A DNA stretch of 64,000 bases from the NCBI RefSeq assembly GCF_041228105.1, contig NZ_CP166097.1:2356001-2420000 (forward strand), given 5' to 3'. The stretch is from Pectobacterium aroidearum. GTDB lineage: Bacteria; Pseudomonadota; Gammaproteobacteria; Enterobacterales; Enterobacteriaceae. Positions 7,573 to 16,251 of this stretch are shown here, one piece after another. Both the position numbers and the translations under genes were made by a program. Under the pieces are notes generated by a model. The model was not told the origin of the DNA, made no database searches, and saw only the letters and a list, made by a program, of their open reading frames with translations. How positions within the stretch are numbered: position 1 is the stretch's first letter; every line of letters starts with the position of its first letter.

Positions 7573-10203
7573 ATGCGTTCAGAACCGACGAAACAGCAGC
7601 GTTCCGCCGCCCCTTATCGCGCAGTCCGTCCATGCCTGCGTTGGTACCCGGCCGTGATGCTGTACATGGCATTCCCACTCGCTGGTGATGCTGAGACTTT
7701 CTTTAATCCGACATTTTTATCGGACGATCCTTCGGCTATTGCCGATCTCTCTCGCTTTGATAAAGGTGAAGGGCAACCACCGGGTATCTATCGGGTAGAG
7801 ATTTATGTTAACGCAGAATATGCGTTTTCTCGTGATGTTGCGTTTCAACTACGCACGCCATCCGATAAACCGTCCAGTGATGATACAGGTCTTGAGCCTT
7901 GCCTGCCGATAGCGTTGCTGGAACAACTTAATGTCAATCTACAGTCGTTTCCTTCTTTACGTGATGAACCGGCTTCCGCATGCATCAACGTGCCTCAGGC
8001 GATTCCCGATGCCAGCGTGCGCTTTGACTTTGAACTCCAGAGATTGAACATCAGCTTGCCGCAAATTGCGCTAAAAAATGCCGGGCGAGGATATATTCCG
8101 CCGGAGGAGTGGGATGAGGGCATCACGTCAGCGTTATTTAATTACCAGTTCACGGGCAGTAATACGCACGGCGATGCTCGCAGTGACAGCTATTTTCTTA
8201 ATCTTGATAGCGGAGTGAACTGGAACGGCTGGCGGTTGCGCGATTACTCTACCTGGCGTTATTCCCGCTATGCAAACCAGCGCTATAACGAATTCCAGCA
8301 TGTCAGTACTTATTTACAGCGTGCCATCATTCCCTGGCGCAGCGAATTGACTCTCGGCGACAGCAATACAGTAGGCGAGGTTTTCGATAGTTTGGGATTT
8401 CGCGGCGTACAGATTGCGTCCGATGACGCGATGCTGCCGGACAGCCTGAGAGGGTTTGCACCAACGATCAGGGGGATTGCCAAAAGCAACGCCCGCGTCA
8501 CCATCCGACAAAATGGCTATGTGATTTATCAGGCTTATGTTGCGCCTGGTGCGTTCGAAATTACCGACCTTTACCCAACGTCATCCAGCGGCGATTTACA
8601 GGTAACCATTACTGAGAGCGATAACTCGACGAACAGCTTTTTCGTGCCGTATTCCGCCGTGCCGCTGCTCCAGCGTGAGAACCGGATGAAATATTCCGCG
8701 ATGGTCGGTAAATACCGTAGCAATAATCCACAACAGGATCAGCCCTTGTTTGGTCAGGGGACGCTGATCTGGGGGCGTTCGGCTGGGGTGACGTTGTATG
8801 GCGGCACACAACTGGCTGAAGATTATCAGGCACTGACGCTAGGTTCAGGGAAAAACCTCGGCGACTGGGGCGCATTTTCAGCCGATCTCACGCAGGCTTA
8901 TAGCACGTTATCGGATGGTAGCGATCATAAAGGGCAATCACTGCGTTTCCTGTATGCCAAATCGCTGAATGATCTGGGGACGAATTTTCAGATCCTGGGT
9001 TATCGCTATTCAACCAAAGGTTTTTTTACGCTGGATGAAGCCAGCTATAAAAACATGAGTGGTTATACGGTCGACTTTACCGATGTTCAACCTGTGGTAC
9101 GCGACTACTACAACCTGAATAACGCGAAAAAAAGCAGGATGCAGATGAATATCACCCAGCAGTTAGGGAAGGGAATGGGGTCCTTATTTTTAACGGGAAG
9201 CCGACAGGATTATTGGCATACCAAGGGTACAAACGATCTGTTGCAGGTCGGCTACAGCAATGTGTACCGCGGTGTGAGTTATAACCTGAGTTACAGCTAT
9301 AACAAGAATCAAGGACTGGAAGAACGGAACCAGCTGTTTGCTTTTAACCTCTCTGTTCCACTGAGTCAGTGGCTCAGTGGACATCGTGAAGGGATTAACC
9401 TGCGGCGTTCACAGAATACGGCTTACGCTTCCTACAACATGACGTCGGACAATCAGGGGCGCACGTTACAGCAGGTAGGGCTCAGTGGCACGATGCTGTC
9501 GGATGGCAATCTCAACTACAACGTCTCCCAAGGGTATGGTAATCGCGGCATTGGGAATAGTGGGAACGCGGGGCTTGGCTATCAGGGCACCTATGGCAAC
9601 AGCAACGCCAACTACAACTATACGCGCAACACCCGTCAGCTTAACTATGGGGTGAGCGGCGGAGTGGTGGCGCATGCCGATGGGGTCACGTTTAGTCAGC
9701 CGCTGGGCGATACCAACGTATTGATTAAGGTTCCCGGTACCAGCCGTGTCAAAGTGGAGAATACCACCGGTATCCAGACTGACTGGCGTGGCTATGCCGT
9801 TATTCCTTACGCCAGCGTTTATCGCAATAACCGCATTGCCCTCGACGTCAACTCGTTAAATCAAAACACAGAGGTCAACAATACTGTCGCCAACCTTGTA
9901 CCGACGCGAGGGGCGATGGTTCGTGCCAGCTTTACCGCCTATCAAGGCGGGCGTGCGCTAATTTCGCTACAGCAGCGTAATGGCCGACCGGTTCCTTTTG
10001 GTGCGCTTGTCTCCCGTGTAGACAGCGATAGCACCGGTATTGTTGGTGACGATGGGCAGGTCTTCCTGTCTGGGCTAACCCCTGAAGGCGAGCTGAAGGT
10101 TGCATGGGGTAGTGGTTCACAGCAGCAATGTACGCTTCGCTACGCTCTTCCAGACGGCAGTGAAAACCAACCGGTATCCTATACGAAGGCGGTATGTCAA
10201 TGA
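7573..10203 (+). CDS. Fimbrial outer-membrane usher (FimD/PapC family)
   Basis: An 876-residue usher, the normal length. After the signal peptide the mature N-terminus starts TFFNPTFLSDDPSAIADLSR, the chaperone-binding domain. Then come a large beta-barrel with a plug (about residues 150-650), rich in alternating aromatic strands, and C-terminal domains ending in a cysteine pair. Ushers form the outer-membrane pore through which chaperone-subunit complexes assemble. An ATG at 7558 is in frame, but the ATG at 7573 has GAGGAAC upstream and is the better start. The 3' end overlaps the next gene by 10 bases, which suggests translational coupling. Confidence 0.95.
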   Translation: MRSEPTKQQRSAAPYRAVRPCLRWYPAVMLYMAFPLAGDAETFFNPTFLSDDPSAIADLSRFDKGEGQPPGIYRVEIYVNAEYAFSRDVAFQLRTPSDKPSSDDTGLEPCLPIALLEQLNVNLQSFPSLRDEPASACINVPQAIPDASVRFDFELQRLNISLPQIALKNAGRGYIPPEEWDEGITSALFNYQFTGSNTHGDARSDSYFLNLDSGVNWNGWRLRDYSTWRYSRYANQRYNEFQHVSTYLQRAIIPWRSELTLGDSNTVGEVFDSLGFRGVQIASDDAMLPDSLRGFAPTIRGIAKSNARVTIRQNGYVIYQAYVAPGAFEITDLYPTSSSGDLQVTITESDNSTNSFFVPYSAVPLLQRENRMKYSAMVGKYRSNNPQQDQPLFGQGTLIWGRSAGVTLYGGTQLAEDYQALTLGSGKNLGDWGAFSADLTQAYSTLSDGSDHKGQSLRFLYAKSLNDLGTNFQILGYRYSTKGFFTLDEASYKNMSGYTVDFTDVQPVVRDYYNLNNAKKSRMQMNITQQLGKGMGSLFLTGSRQDYWHTKGTNDLLQVGYSNVYRGVSYNLSYSYNKNQGLEERNQLFAFNLSVPLSQWLSGHREGINLRRSQNTAYASYNMTSDNQGRTLQQVGLSGTMLSDGNLNYNVSQGYGNRGIGNSGNAGLGYQGTYGNSNANYNYTRNTRQLNYGVSGGVVAHADGVTFSQPLGDTNVLIKVPGTSRVKVENTTGIQTDWRGYAVIPYASVYRNNRIALDVNSLNQNTEVNNTVANLVPTRGAMVRASFTAYQGGRALISLQQRNGRPVPFGALVSRVDSDSTGIVGDDGQVFLSGLTPEGELKVAWGSGSQQQCTLRYALPDGSENQPVSYTKAVCQ

Positions 10204-11249
10204 AATTATTAACGAAAAATAAAAGTGGCGCAACGCGAAGCGCTATGTGGTGGCGCGGCGTCAGCGTGGCGGGTTTGTTGGGGATTGCCAGTCAGGCCAG
10301 TGCGATACAATGCACGACCTCAAGTGGTTCACCTTTAACGTATGACTACACTTACGCGCTGGCTTCCAGCCAGAACAATGTCGGATATGTTACGGGGTGG
10401 AATGAAAAAACCGATGCAGGTTCCTATGCGATAAGTGGTCCATGTAATAACCGAGATACGGTCTACTATTCCGCCCGGTCCGGCCCATCGTTGGTTTTGG
10501 CATCAACGGAAAGCGGCGTGAACTGGTTTGATATTACCGGCAATGATTATCTCCAGGTGGCATCGCGTATTTTTGTTTATAACCGCACCTCGGCGGGCAT
10601 TTTTCATAATGTGCCGTTTACCGATGTGAGCAACAACTGTGATGGACTGTGCGGTGGGAATGCGACAACGGGCAGTCGGGTTCAGGTAAATTTCCGTATC
10701 AAACGCAAGTTTGTCGGGGTTTCCAATATCCCGATGACACCCATTTTTTACCTCTATGGCAATCAGGGAGGTAGTGGGCAAAGCGTGGGGTCGCCACTGG
10801 TGGTTGGCTACATGAGCGGTTCGGTCACGGTTCCTCAAAGTTGCGTTTTGAATGCGGGTCAGATCATCAGCATTGATTTTGGCGGAATTTCATCAGGGGC
10901 GTTTAAAACGGCGGGTGAAAAACCGGAGGGGGTTCCACCGGTGACGCGGACGATTGGTATCGCCTGCAACGGTATCGATGCACAGGCAAGTATGTCGATG
11001 CGTCTTCAGGCTGATAAATCGTCTGGCAACATGGTGGTTTCTGACAATCCTGACGTCGGCTTTATTGTTACAGACAGTGGAAGTAATCCCTTGACGCCCA
11101 ATGATATTGCGAGCGTGATTCCTTTTACGCTGGATGAGGCAGCAAGTGCCAATGTGGCGATTACTGCGTATCCGGTCAGCGTGACGGGGACTAAGCCCCA
11201 GGAAGGCGTCGCGACAGCAAATGCCTATCTGCGCGTCGATTTTTACTAA
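10194..11249 (+). CDS. Fimbrial protein, probable tip adhesin
   Basis: A 351-residue protein, twice the length of a pilin, placed directly after the usher. It has a signal peptide ending near SQASA, an N-terminal domain of about 180 residues with several cysteines (IQCTTSSG, SGPCNNR, NNCDGLCGG), and a C-terminal pilin-like domain (from about TVPQSCVLNAG, with the second cysteine in IGIACNG) ending in ANAYLRVDFY. This two-domain layout is that of tip adhesins such as FimH. The receptor is unknown. ATG codons at 10194 and 10200 are both possible starts. It overlaps the usher gene. Confidence 0.82.
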   Translation: MSMKLLTKNKSGATRSAMWWRGVSVAGLLGIASQASAIQCTTSSGSPLTYDYTYALASSQNNVGYVTGWNEKTDAGSYAISGPCNNRDTVYYSARSGPSLVLASTESGVNWFDITGNDYLQVASRIFVYNRTSAGIFHNVPFTDVSNNCDGLCGGNATTGSRVQVNFRIKRKFVGVSNIPMTPIFYLYGNQGGSGQSVGSPLVVGYMSGSVTVPQSCVLNAGQIISIDFGGISSGAFKTAGEKPEGVPPVTRTIGIACNGIDAQASMSMRLQADKSSGNMVVSDNPDVGFIVTDSGSNPLTPNDIASVIPFTLDEAASANVAITAYPVSVTGTKPQEGVATANAYLRVDFY

Positions 11250-11261
11250 AAGGGGGAATCG

Positions 11262-11840
11262 ATGAACCGATCTCAGGGTGTGATGGCTGGCGCGGTGCGT
11301 ACGCGAGTAACATGGGCCGCGCGTTTCGGCTGGGTTTCTCTGCTCTTTATGACGTGTGCTGTGCAGCCAGTCCGTGCCGATCTCGGGCTGACTAATATGC
11401 GGCTCACGGCGACGCTGCTGGCGAACAGCTGTAGCGTCAGCACAGGGACGCAGGAACAAACGGTTGAACTCGGTACCTGGCCAAGTAAGCAGTTTGCGGT
11501 AGGATCGCAAAGCCCTAATCCTACGCGTTTCGAGATTGTGCTGGAGAACTGCGGCGTCGCGGCATCTGGCGTCGAGATCACGTTTCATGGCAGCGCGCCA
11601 GTGGGGGATAGTACGCTGCTCGCGCTTAATGCCAGTAGCAGTGCGACGAATGTTGCCGTGGCGATACTGGATAGCGAACGCCGTCGGTTGCCACTTGGCC
11701 AACCGACACCCGTTTATGCGCTGTCGGCAAACGCTGCACGCGTGCCGCTGGTGTTTTACGGGCAGTATGTTGCGATTGGTACGCCAGTCACGGTCGGTTC
11801 TGCAAATGCGGATGCAACATTTACCCTAACCTATCAGTAA
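11262..11840 (+). CDS. Minor fimbrial subunit
   Basis: A 192-residue exported pilin-family protein. The signal peptide ends near VQPVRA. The mature protein carries the pilin cysteine pair (LLANSCSVS and LENCGVA) and the C-terminal strand ending ADATFTLTYQ, closely like the first subunit of this operon. A good GGGGGAA ribosome site precedes the ATG, 12 bases after the adhesin gene. As last gene of the operon it may be a minor, adaptor or terminator subunit. A perfect 9 bp hairpin follows. Confidence 0.88.
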   Translation: MNRSQGVMAGAVRTRVTWAARFGWVSLLFMTCAVQPVRADLGLTNMRLTATLLANSCSVSTGTQEQTVELGTWPSKQFAVGSQSPNPTRFEIVLENCGVAASGVEITFHGSAPVGDSTLLALNASSSATNVAVAILDSERRRLPLGQPTPVYALSANAARVPLVFYGQYVAIGTPVTVGSANADATFTLTYQ

Positions 11841-11868
11841 ACGTTGGAAGACGGTATTGAAGAGACGT

Positions 11869-11888
11869 GACGGGTCAGGTGACCCGTC
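11869..11888. terminator. Hairpin between fimbrial operon and convergent regulator
   Basis: GACGGGTCA and TGACCCGTC form a perfect 9 bp stem with a two-base centre, 28 bases after the last fimbrial gene and just before the stop of the convergent regulator gene. It probably ends transcription from both sides, though T runs are short. Confidence 0.6.
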
Positions 11889-11903
11889 GTGATAAGTGAT
11901 TAT

Positions 11904-12515
11904 TTAATTACATTCAGTGAGGTGGCGTAATTTACCGTGTTCTAACGTGAGTAAACCTTGTTGTTGTAATTGTTTCAGTCCCCGTTTTATCGTGCTTTTT
12001 GATAGTGATGTCCGTTGAGAAATATAGGACAGAGCAGAAAAGCGGAGTTTGACATCCGGGGGAAGTTGATTCAGCGAACGTAGCATTTTATGCACGATAG
12101 AAAGTGAATCGCCATGATTCCCAATACAGTGATCGATCAGTGCATGAAAGCCGGTATTAACAATCGTTAAGACATCATCGAAACGTTCATAAGCCGTAAT
12201 GATGCGCATGGCGGTATTGAAAGGAATACTACGAATTTTCCCATAATCGACCCTTTCCAGATAAAGTTCGCCACCATCAAGTGTCACCATGGACCAGCCA
12301 ACGATAGCGGGTGATAAGATAACAGAAATAACCTTATCATCGATGGATTGCTTCATTAAGAATGTTCCTTCATCCAGGAAGTAAATAACTTGCTCCCCTG
12401 ATGGATAAAAGAAATAGAGCCGTTTCCCTTTAATAACTTTGGTTGGGGTTGCGATATTGCTGTGTGGAGAAAGTATTTTTGTGATGCGAAAAATAGATGT
12501 ATTTAATTCTTTCAT
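11904..12515 (-). CDS. CRP-like winged-helix regulator, probable fimbrial regulator
   Basis: A 203-residue protein with an N-terminal cyclic-nucleotide-binding-like beta domain (about residues 20-110, including YFFYPSGEQVIYFLDEGTF) and a C-terminal helix-turn-helix (about 165-195, with SLSKSTIKRGLKQLQQQGLL). It resembles the YaiV/IprA group of enterobacterial regulators, which lack a clear cAMP-binding motif; I see none here. It converges on the fimbrial operon, separated by one hairpin, so control of fimbriae is plausible but inferred from position. The start ATG at 12515 is followed by KELNTSIF. Confidence 0.72.
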   Translation of the reverse strand: MKELNTSIFRITKILSPHSNIATPTKVIKGKRLYFFYPSGEQVIYFLDEGTFLMKQSIDDKVISVILSPAIVGWSMVTLDGGELYLERVDYGKIRSIPFNTAMRIITAYERFDDVLTIVNTGFHALIDHCIGNHGDSLSIVHKMLRSLNQLPPDVKLRFSALSYISQRTSLSKSTIKRGLKQLQQQGLLTLEHGKLRHLTECN

Positions 12516-13115
12516 TTAAAACCTGTGCATGATGGAGTTATAACGCGTCCATTTCGTCTTATGATGAATGTAAATTCCTTAAAGGTATGTAATTAATTGT
12601 GTGGTTTTGAAAGTCAATCCATATTCGACTAAATATATTATTGTCTTTTAATCAATAGAGACCTCATTAGTTTAAATGACTATATGGGTAATGCTTCATT
12701 AGCACCATGAAATGACAAACAAGACCGCAGTGCGGCATTGTTTTTTGATGTCATGATGTTTTCGGAAATTAAACCTTGTAGTTAGTGTGCTTTACTTTTA
12801 ATAATAAATTTATTTGAGATCCAATGTTAATTATTATTGATTTCGAAATTGTAGTTTAAGATTTCGATAATTCAATTGTTATTGGCTTATTTGTCATTGC
12901 AGCTCAGGTGTATATTTATAAGGCATTGATATTATTTGGTTTGGGTGGTGGTTTTATCTGGTTTGACCTGTCAGATGGGAACGAAAATTATTAAATTACA
13001 CCAAGAAATAATACTGTTAATGAGACTTGTTATCAAAGCGGCGTGAGGTTTTATTTACGTATGGCTTCGACATTGAAAATACAGGGATAGTCGGAGGAGA
13101 GAGGAATACTGACGG
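12516..13115. other. AT-rich intergenic region with one terminator-like element
   Basis: About 600 bases without a convincing gene, upstream of the CRP-like regulator on the minus strand and downstream of ydgU. On the plus strand at about 12718-12746, CAAGACCGCA and TGCGGCATTG pair imperfectly and are followed by six T residues, which looks like a Rho-independent terminator with no gene before it. Nothing else stands out. Confidence 0.4.
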
Positions 13116-13196
13116 TTAGAGAAAAAAACTCAGGGTGATAAGGCCACAAAGCAGAACGAGGGACAACATAATTTCAAATGAATAACGACGCATCAT
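13116..13196 (-). CDS. ydgU: Small acid-linked membrane protein YdgU
   Basis: A 26-residue frame starting with a tandem ATG-ATG. The peptide begins MMRRYSFEIM and continues as one hydrophobic helix (LSLVLLCGLITLSFFL). A ribosome site, GGGGGA, lies seven bases upstream. In E. coli a 27-residue membrane protein, YdgU, lies directly downstream of asr in the same direction and is made in acid. Position, length, the RRY-F-E start and the LLCGLIT core all fit from memory. It is transcribed after asr with a hairpin between them, so it may depend on read-through. Its function is unknown in any organism. Confidence 0.75.
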   Translation of the reverse strand: MMRRYSFEIMLSLVLLCGLITLSFFL

Positions 13197-13217
13197 TTTC
13201 CCGTCCCCCGATGAAAT

Positions 13218-13241
13218 AAACACCCGGTAAACCGGGTGTTT
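13218..13241. terminator. Terminator-like palindrome between asr and ydgU
   Basis: AAACACCCGG and CCGGGTGTTT form a 10 bp perfect stem with a four-base loop. In the asr direction it is followed by TTTATTT-like sequence if the stem is taken as GC core, so it may end or attenuate asr transcription before ydgU. Confidence 0.6.
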
Positions 13242-13304
13242 GATAGTTGCTCTATTTTGGTCATCCTTTAGCGATTTGATTCAAATCGGGACTGACCGAA
13301 AGTG

Positions 13305-13327
13305 GCTCCTTCCCGTGGGGAAGGAGC
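13305..13327. terminator. GC-rich hairpin immediately after asr
   Basis: GCTCCTTCCC and GGGAAGGAGC form a perfect 10 bp stem with a three-base loop, 13 bases after the asr stop. No T run follows, so it may protect the mRNA 3' end rather than terminate. Confidence 0.45.
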
Positions 13328-13340
13328 GGGTACTTATTGA

Positions 13341-13805
13341 TTACGCGGCTGGCGTGGTGGTAGCCGGTTTTGCAGTTTTCGCTTTTTTCACGTGTTTCTT
13401 GGCAGCCTGTGCTTTCTGAGCAGGAGCTGGTTTAGCTTTCTTCACGTGTTTTTTGGCAGCTTGCGCTTTCTGAGCAGGAGCTGGTTTAGCTTTTTTCACG
13501 TGTTTCTTGGCAGCTTGCGCTTTTTGAGCAGGAGCTGGTTTAGCTTTCTTCACGTGTTTCTTGGCAGCTTGCGCTTTCTGAGCAGGCGCTGGCTTCGCTT
13601 TCTTCACATGTTTCTTGGCAGCCTGCGCTTTTTGTTCAGCGGCAGGTTTCGCTTTTTTCACCTGTTTTTTATGGTGAACGGCTTTAGCCGGAGCAGACGT
13701 GGTCGCCGTTGGCTGAGCTGGTGCGGTGGTTACGGTATCCGCGGCAAACGCTACAGAGGACAGACCCAGTGCCGCACCTGCGATCATAACTAATACTTTA
13801 TTCAT
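13341..13805 (-). CDS. asr: Acid shock protein Asr
   Basis: A 154-residue exported, highly basic, repetitive protein. The signal peptide ([20 protein letters not shown], then AA) is almost that of E. coli Asr. The mature part has THHKK-type and QKAQAAKKH segments that are diagnostic. Five consecutive 18-residue units of the form [18 protein letters not shown] make it about 50 residues longer than E. coli Asr. Asr is a periplasmic protein needed for growth and survival in moderate acid. Three ATG codons are in tandem (13811, 13808, 13805); the third has the best spacing from GAGGAA. An RstA box lies about 110 bases upstream and rstBA is adjacent. Confidence 0.93.
   Translation of the reverse strand: MNKVLVMIAGAALGLSSVAFAADTVTTAPAQPTATTSAPAKAVHHKKQVKKAKPAAEQKAQAAKKHVKKAKPAPAQKAQAAKKHVKKAKPAPAQKAQAAKKHVKKAKPAPAQKAQAAKKHVKKAKPAPAQKAQAAKKHVKKAKTAKPATTTPAA
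13387..13656 (-). repeat. Five tandem 54 bp coding repeats in asr
   Basis: Five in-frame copies of a 54 bp unit (18 codons); the TTCAC start of the unit recurs at 13441, 13495, 13549 and 13603. The last copy on the plus strand (first in the protein) differs (AAEQ for APAQ). Copy number is likely to vary between strains by slippage or recombination. Confidence 0.92.
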
Positions 13806-13911
13806 CATCATTTCCTCGTTATCTCATTCACGTTTCGTAGCCCTCGGTTGGGCCGGTGAAGAGAGAATAGGAGAAACAGAGAGCGGCTTCAGTGAGTGAT
13901 TGGTTTCGGCG

Positions 13912-13925
13912 TGTAACCTAATGTA
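13912..13925 (-). promoter_or_regulatory. RstA box upstream of asr
   Basis: On the minus strand this reads TACATTAGGTTACA, one mismatch from the published RstA consensus TACATNTNGTTACA. It is about 107 bases upstream of the asr start, as expected for direct activation by RstA in E. coli. Confidence 0.8.
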
Positions 13926-13983
13926 CAAGCCAGGGAACTGAGGGAAACAGGAGAGAAACGGCGGGGTTACCGCCGTCTCTGCG

Positions 13984-15297
13984 TTAGTGCTGGATGGCGA
14001 TGGCTGGCTGCGCTGTCGTGGTTTTTACCGGCCAGCAAAAGCGGAAACGAGCGCCGCCGAGCGGGCTTTCATCCACGGTAATGCTGCCTTCGTAGGCGCG
14101 GGCGATAGCATGAACAATGGCCAGCCCGAGCCCACACCCGCCACTGCTGTTCTCGATACCCGCTTCCAGACGGATAAACGGTTCAAACACGCTTTCCCGG
14201 CTTTCGGGCGCAATACCGGGGCCGTCATCTTCGACTTGCAGACAGGCGATATGTTCGGCGTCGGACGTCAGGCTGATGTGTAATCGGCTATGGCAGAAGC
14301 GCAACCCGTTACCGATCAAGTTATTCAGAACCCGTTCCATCAGGCGCAAATCGAGTGCGCCAATCTGCGCTGAAGGGGGCATATCCAACGAAATATGTTT
14401 GTCAGGGTGGATTAGACGAAAATCGTCAACTTTTGCCTGTAACCACGAAGGAATATCGATATTGGCAAGGTGCAACGTCACCTGCGGACGGTCGAGTCGG
14501 GCATAGGTCAGCAGCTCGTCAATCAGTGCTTCAAGCTGGCCAATATCCCGGTTTAGCGCCTGCTGCTCGTCTTCTGTCAGATTGTCGCTCATGGCCAGCC
14601 GATAGCGCAGCCTGACCAGCGGCGTACGCAACTCGTGTGCAATATTATCAATCAGCTGTTTTTTACTGTTGATGAGCTGGTTCAGGTTATCGGCCATGCG
14701 GTTGAAGGCAATGCCAAGCCGGAACAGGCTTGAGGTGCTATCGAAGTGAATACGCTCTTCCAGATGGCCATCGCCCAGGCGTTGTGCCGCATTCTCCAGT
14801 TTTAGCATCGCCTGCCAGTGTGGCCGCATCCAGAGGAAAACCGGCAGCGCCAGCGACAGCCCAATCAGCATCACCAGCAGTAAATCCAGCAGCCGCATTT
14901 CGTGCAGGAAGAACAGATACGGAATAGGGCCGACAGCGAGCACGTAGTGGCTGCGGGGGATGCGTTGGATAAACGTATATTCGTCATCCAGTGCAATAAT
15001 TTCCCCCTGATTCAGACGCTGGCGATTCTTGGGACTCAGCGCATACTTGCTCACCGGTTCGATGTGCAGTTTGAACGACAGGTTTAAATCAAGCTGGTTG
15101 ATGGTTTTATGCCAGTCGCGAGGCGGGATCGCGCGCAACTCATTACGAATGAGGTACAGCGAGCTTTTCATCAGGTCATCCATGGACTGACGCCCGGCAC
15201 GTTCGGCCGTGACTTTATAGACCAGCCCGACCAGTAACGTCATGACGACAAAACAGGCGAACAGCAATAGAAAAAACTGGACGAACAGCTTTCTCAT
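13984..15297 (-). CDS. rstB: Sensor histidine kinase RstB
   Basis: A 437-residue inner-membrane kinase. One transmembrane helix near residues 8-30 and a second near 133-155 enclose a periplasmic domain. A HAMP region (with RLGDGHLEERI and FNRMADNLNQL) and a HisKA domain with the phospho-acceptor histidine in NIAHELRTPLVRL follow. The ATPase domain has the N box in NNLIGNGLRF and glycine boxes DDGPGI and GGCGLGLAIVH. It partners RstA, encoded directly upstream with a four-base overlap. In E. coli rstAB belongs to the PhoPQ regulon and controls asr, which here lies directly downstream. Confidence 0.93.
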   Translation of the reverse strand: MRKLFVQFFLLLFACFVVMTLLVGLVYKVTAERAGRQSMDDLMKSSLYLIRNELRAIPPRDWHKTINQLDLNLSFKLHIEPVSKYALSPKNRQRLNQGEIIALDDEYTFIQRIPRSHYVLAVGPIPYLFFLHEMRLLDLLLVMLIGLSLALPVFLWMRPHWQAMLKLENAAQRLGDGHLEERIHFDSTSSLFRLGIAFNRMADNLNQLINSKKQLIDNIAHELRTPLVRLRYRLAMSDNLTEDEQQALNRDIGQLEALIDELLTYARLDRPQVTLHLANIDIPSWLQAKVDDFRLIHPDKHISLDMPPSAQIGALDLRLMERVLNNLIGNGLRFCHSRLHISLTSDAEHIACLQVEDDGPGIAPESRESVFEPFIRLEAGIENSSGGCGLGLAIVHAIARAYEGSITVDESPLGGARFRFCWPVKTTTAQPAIAIQH

Positions 15298-16031
15298 AGC
15301 GTGACGCTCTCCCAGGTATTGGGGGCGAACAGATAACCCTTGTTACGCACTGTTTTGATGCGGAACGGCTCCAGCGGGTTGTCGTACAGTTTTTTACGCA
15401 AGCGGGAAATCGCTACGTCAATGCTGCGGTCCATGCCGTCATAGGTAACGCCGCGCAGGTTTTTCAGCAGCGCATCCCGATCCATGATGTGACCGGCGTG
15501 GGTCGCCAGTTGCCAGAGGAGATCGAAGTCCGCGGTGGATAACACGATGTGCTCTTGTCCTAATGTCACTTCGCGATTGACCGGATCGATGCAGAGCAGA
15601 CCGAAGTGCAGTGATTTATGCACTTGTAATGCAGCAGGCGCGGCGTTTTCCGCCACAACCTGTGGCGCGGTGGCGTACTGGCGTAAATGCAGGCGCAAGC
15701 GGGCGAGCAACACGGCAGGCGGTGTGGTTTTCAGGATGTAATCATCGGCGCCCATTTCCAGCGCCAGAATATGGTTCATATCGCTGTCCAGCGACGTCAG
15801 CAGCACAATCGGGCCGGTATACTGTGGCCGCAATTCCCGACAGATGGTCATACCGTCTTTACCGGGCAGCATGATGTCCAACAACACAAGGTCGGGCTGC
15901 TGTTGTTCAATAAAGGCCAATGCCTGATCGCCTCGAGCTTCAACCTGAACATCAATGTCATGCTTGCCGAGGTAGGCCGCGATCAATTTTCCTACTTCAG
16001 TATCATCTTCTATAAAAACAATCTTATGCAT
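15294..16031 (-). CDS. rstA: Response regulator RstA
   Basis: A 245-residue OmpR-family regulator. The receiver domain (about 1-120) shows the acidic pair in FIEDD, the phospho-acceptor aspartate in LVLLDIMLPGKDG, and the conserved lysine in ILKTTPP. The C-terminal winged helix (about 145-240) ends with VRNKGYLF, typical of the family. It receives phosphate from RstB and binds RstA boxes, one of which lies in front of asr. The gene opens the rstA-rstB operon, with the rstB ATG overlapping its end. Confidence 0.94.
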   Translation of the reverse strand: MHKIVFIEDDTEVGKLIAAYLGKHDIDVQVEARGDQALAFIEQQQPDLVLLDIMLPGKDGMTICRELRPQYTGPIVLLTSLDSDMNHILALEMGADDYILKTTPPAVLLARLRLHLRQYATAPQVVAENAAPAALQVHKSLHFGLLCIDPVNREVTLGQEHIVLSTADFDLLWQLATHAGHIMDRDALLKNLRGVTYDGMDRSIDVAISRLRKKLYDNPLEPFRIKTVRNKGYLFAPNTWESVTL

Positions 16032-16251
16032 GGTATCTACGTCATCCCCATCTCACTGCTGATAGCATAGCCTGATGATAGATGATAAACGAGATATGAA
16101 GCGTAAATGGGTGTTAAGTGTTTGTTTGCTTGTCCAAATTAGATAAGCTGCGGTGCGTGCTTTTTGGGGCGATATCGCACCGGATTTTCGTCGTTTATCA
16201 AGAACGGCCACGCCACCATTACCGATTATTCCACTGGGAACCGCGCTGAAG

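Noticed and set aside
13392..13793. Long plus-strand open frame over asr
   Set aside because: It is the complement of the Asr repeats; repeat composition keeps the frame open. The minus-strand Asr with signal peptide is the real gene.
16032..16152. PhoP box upstream of rstA
   Set aside because: One GTTTA half occurs on the minus strand, but no second half at the right spacing, so I do not list it.
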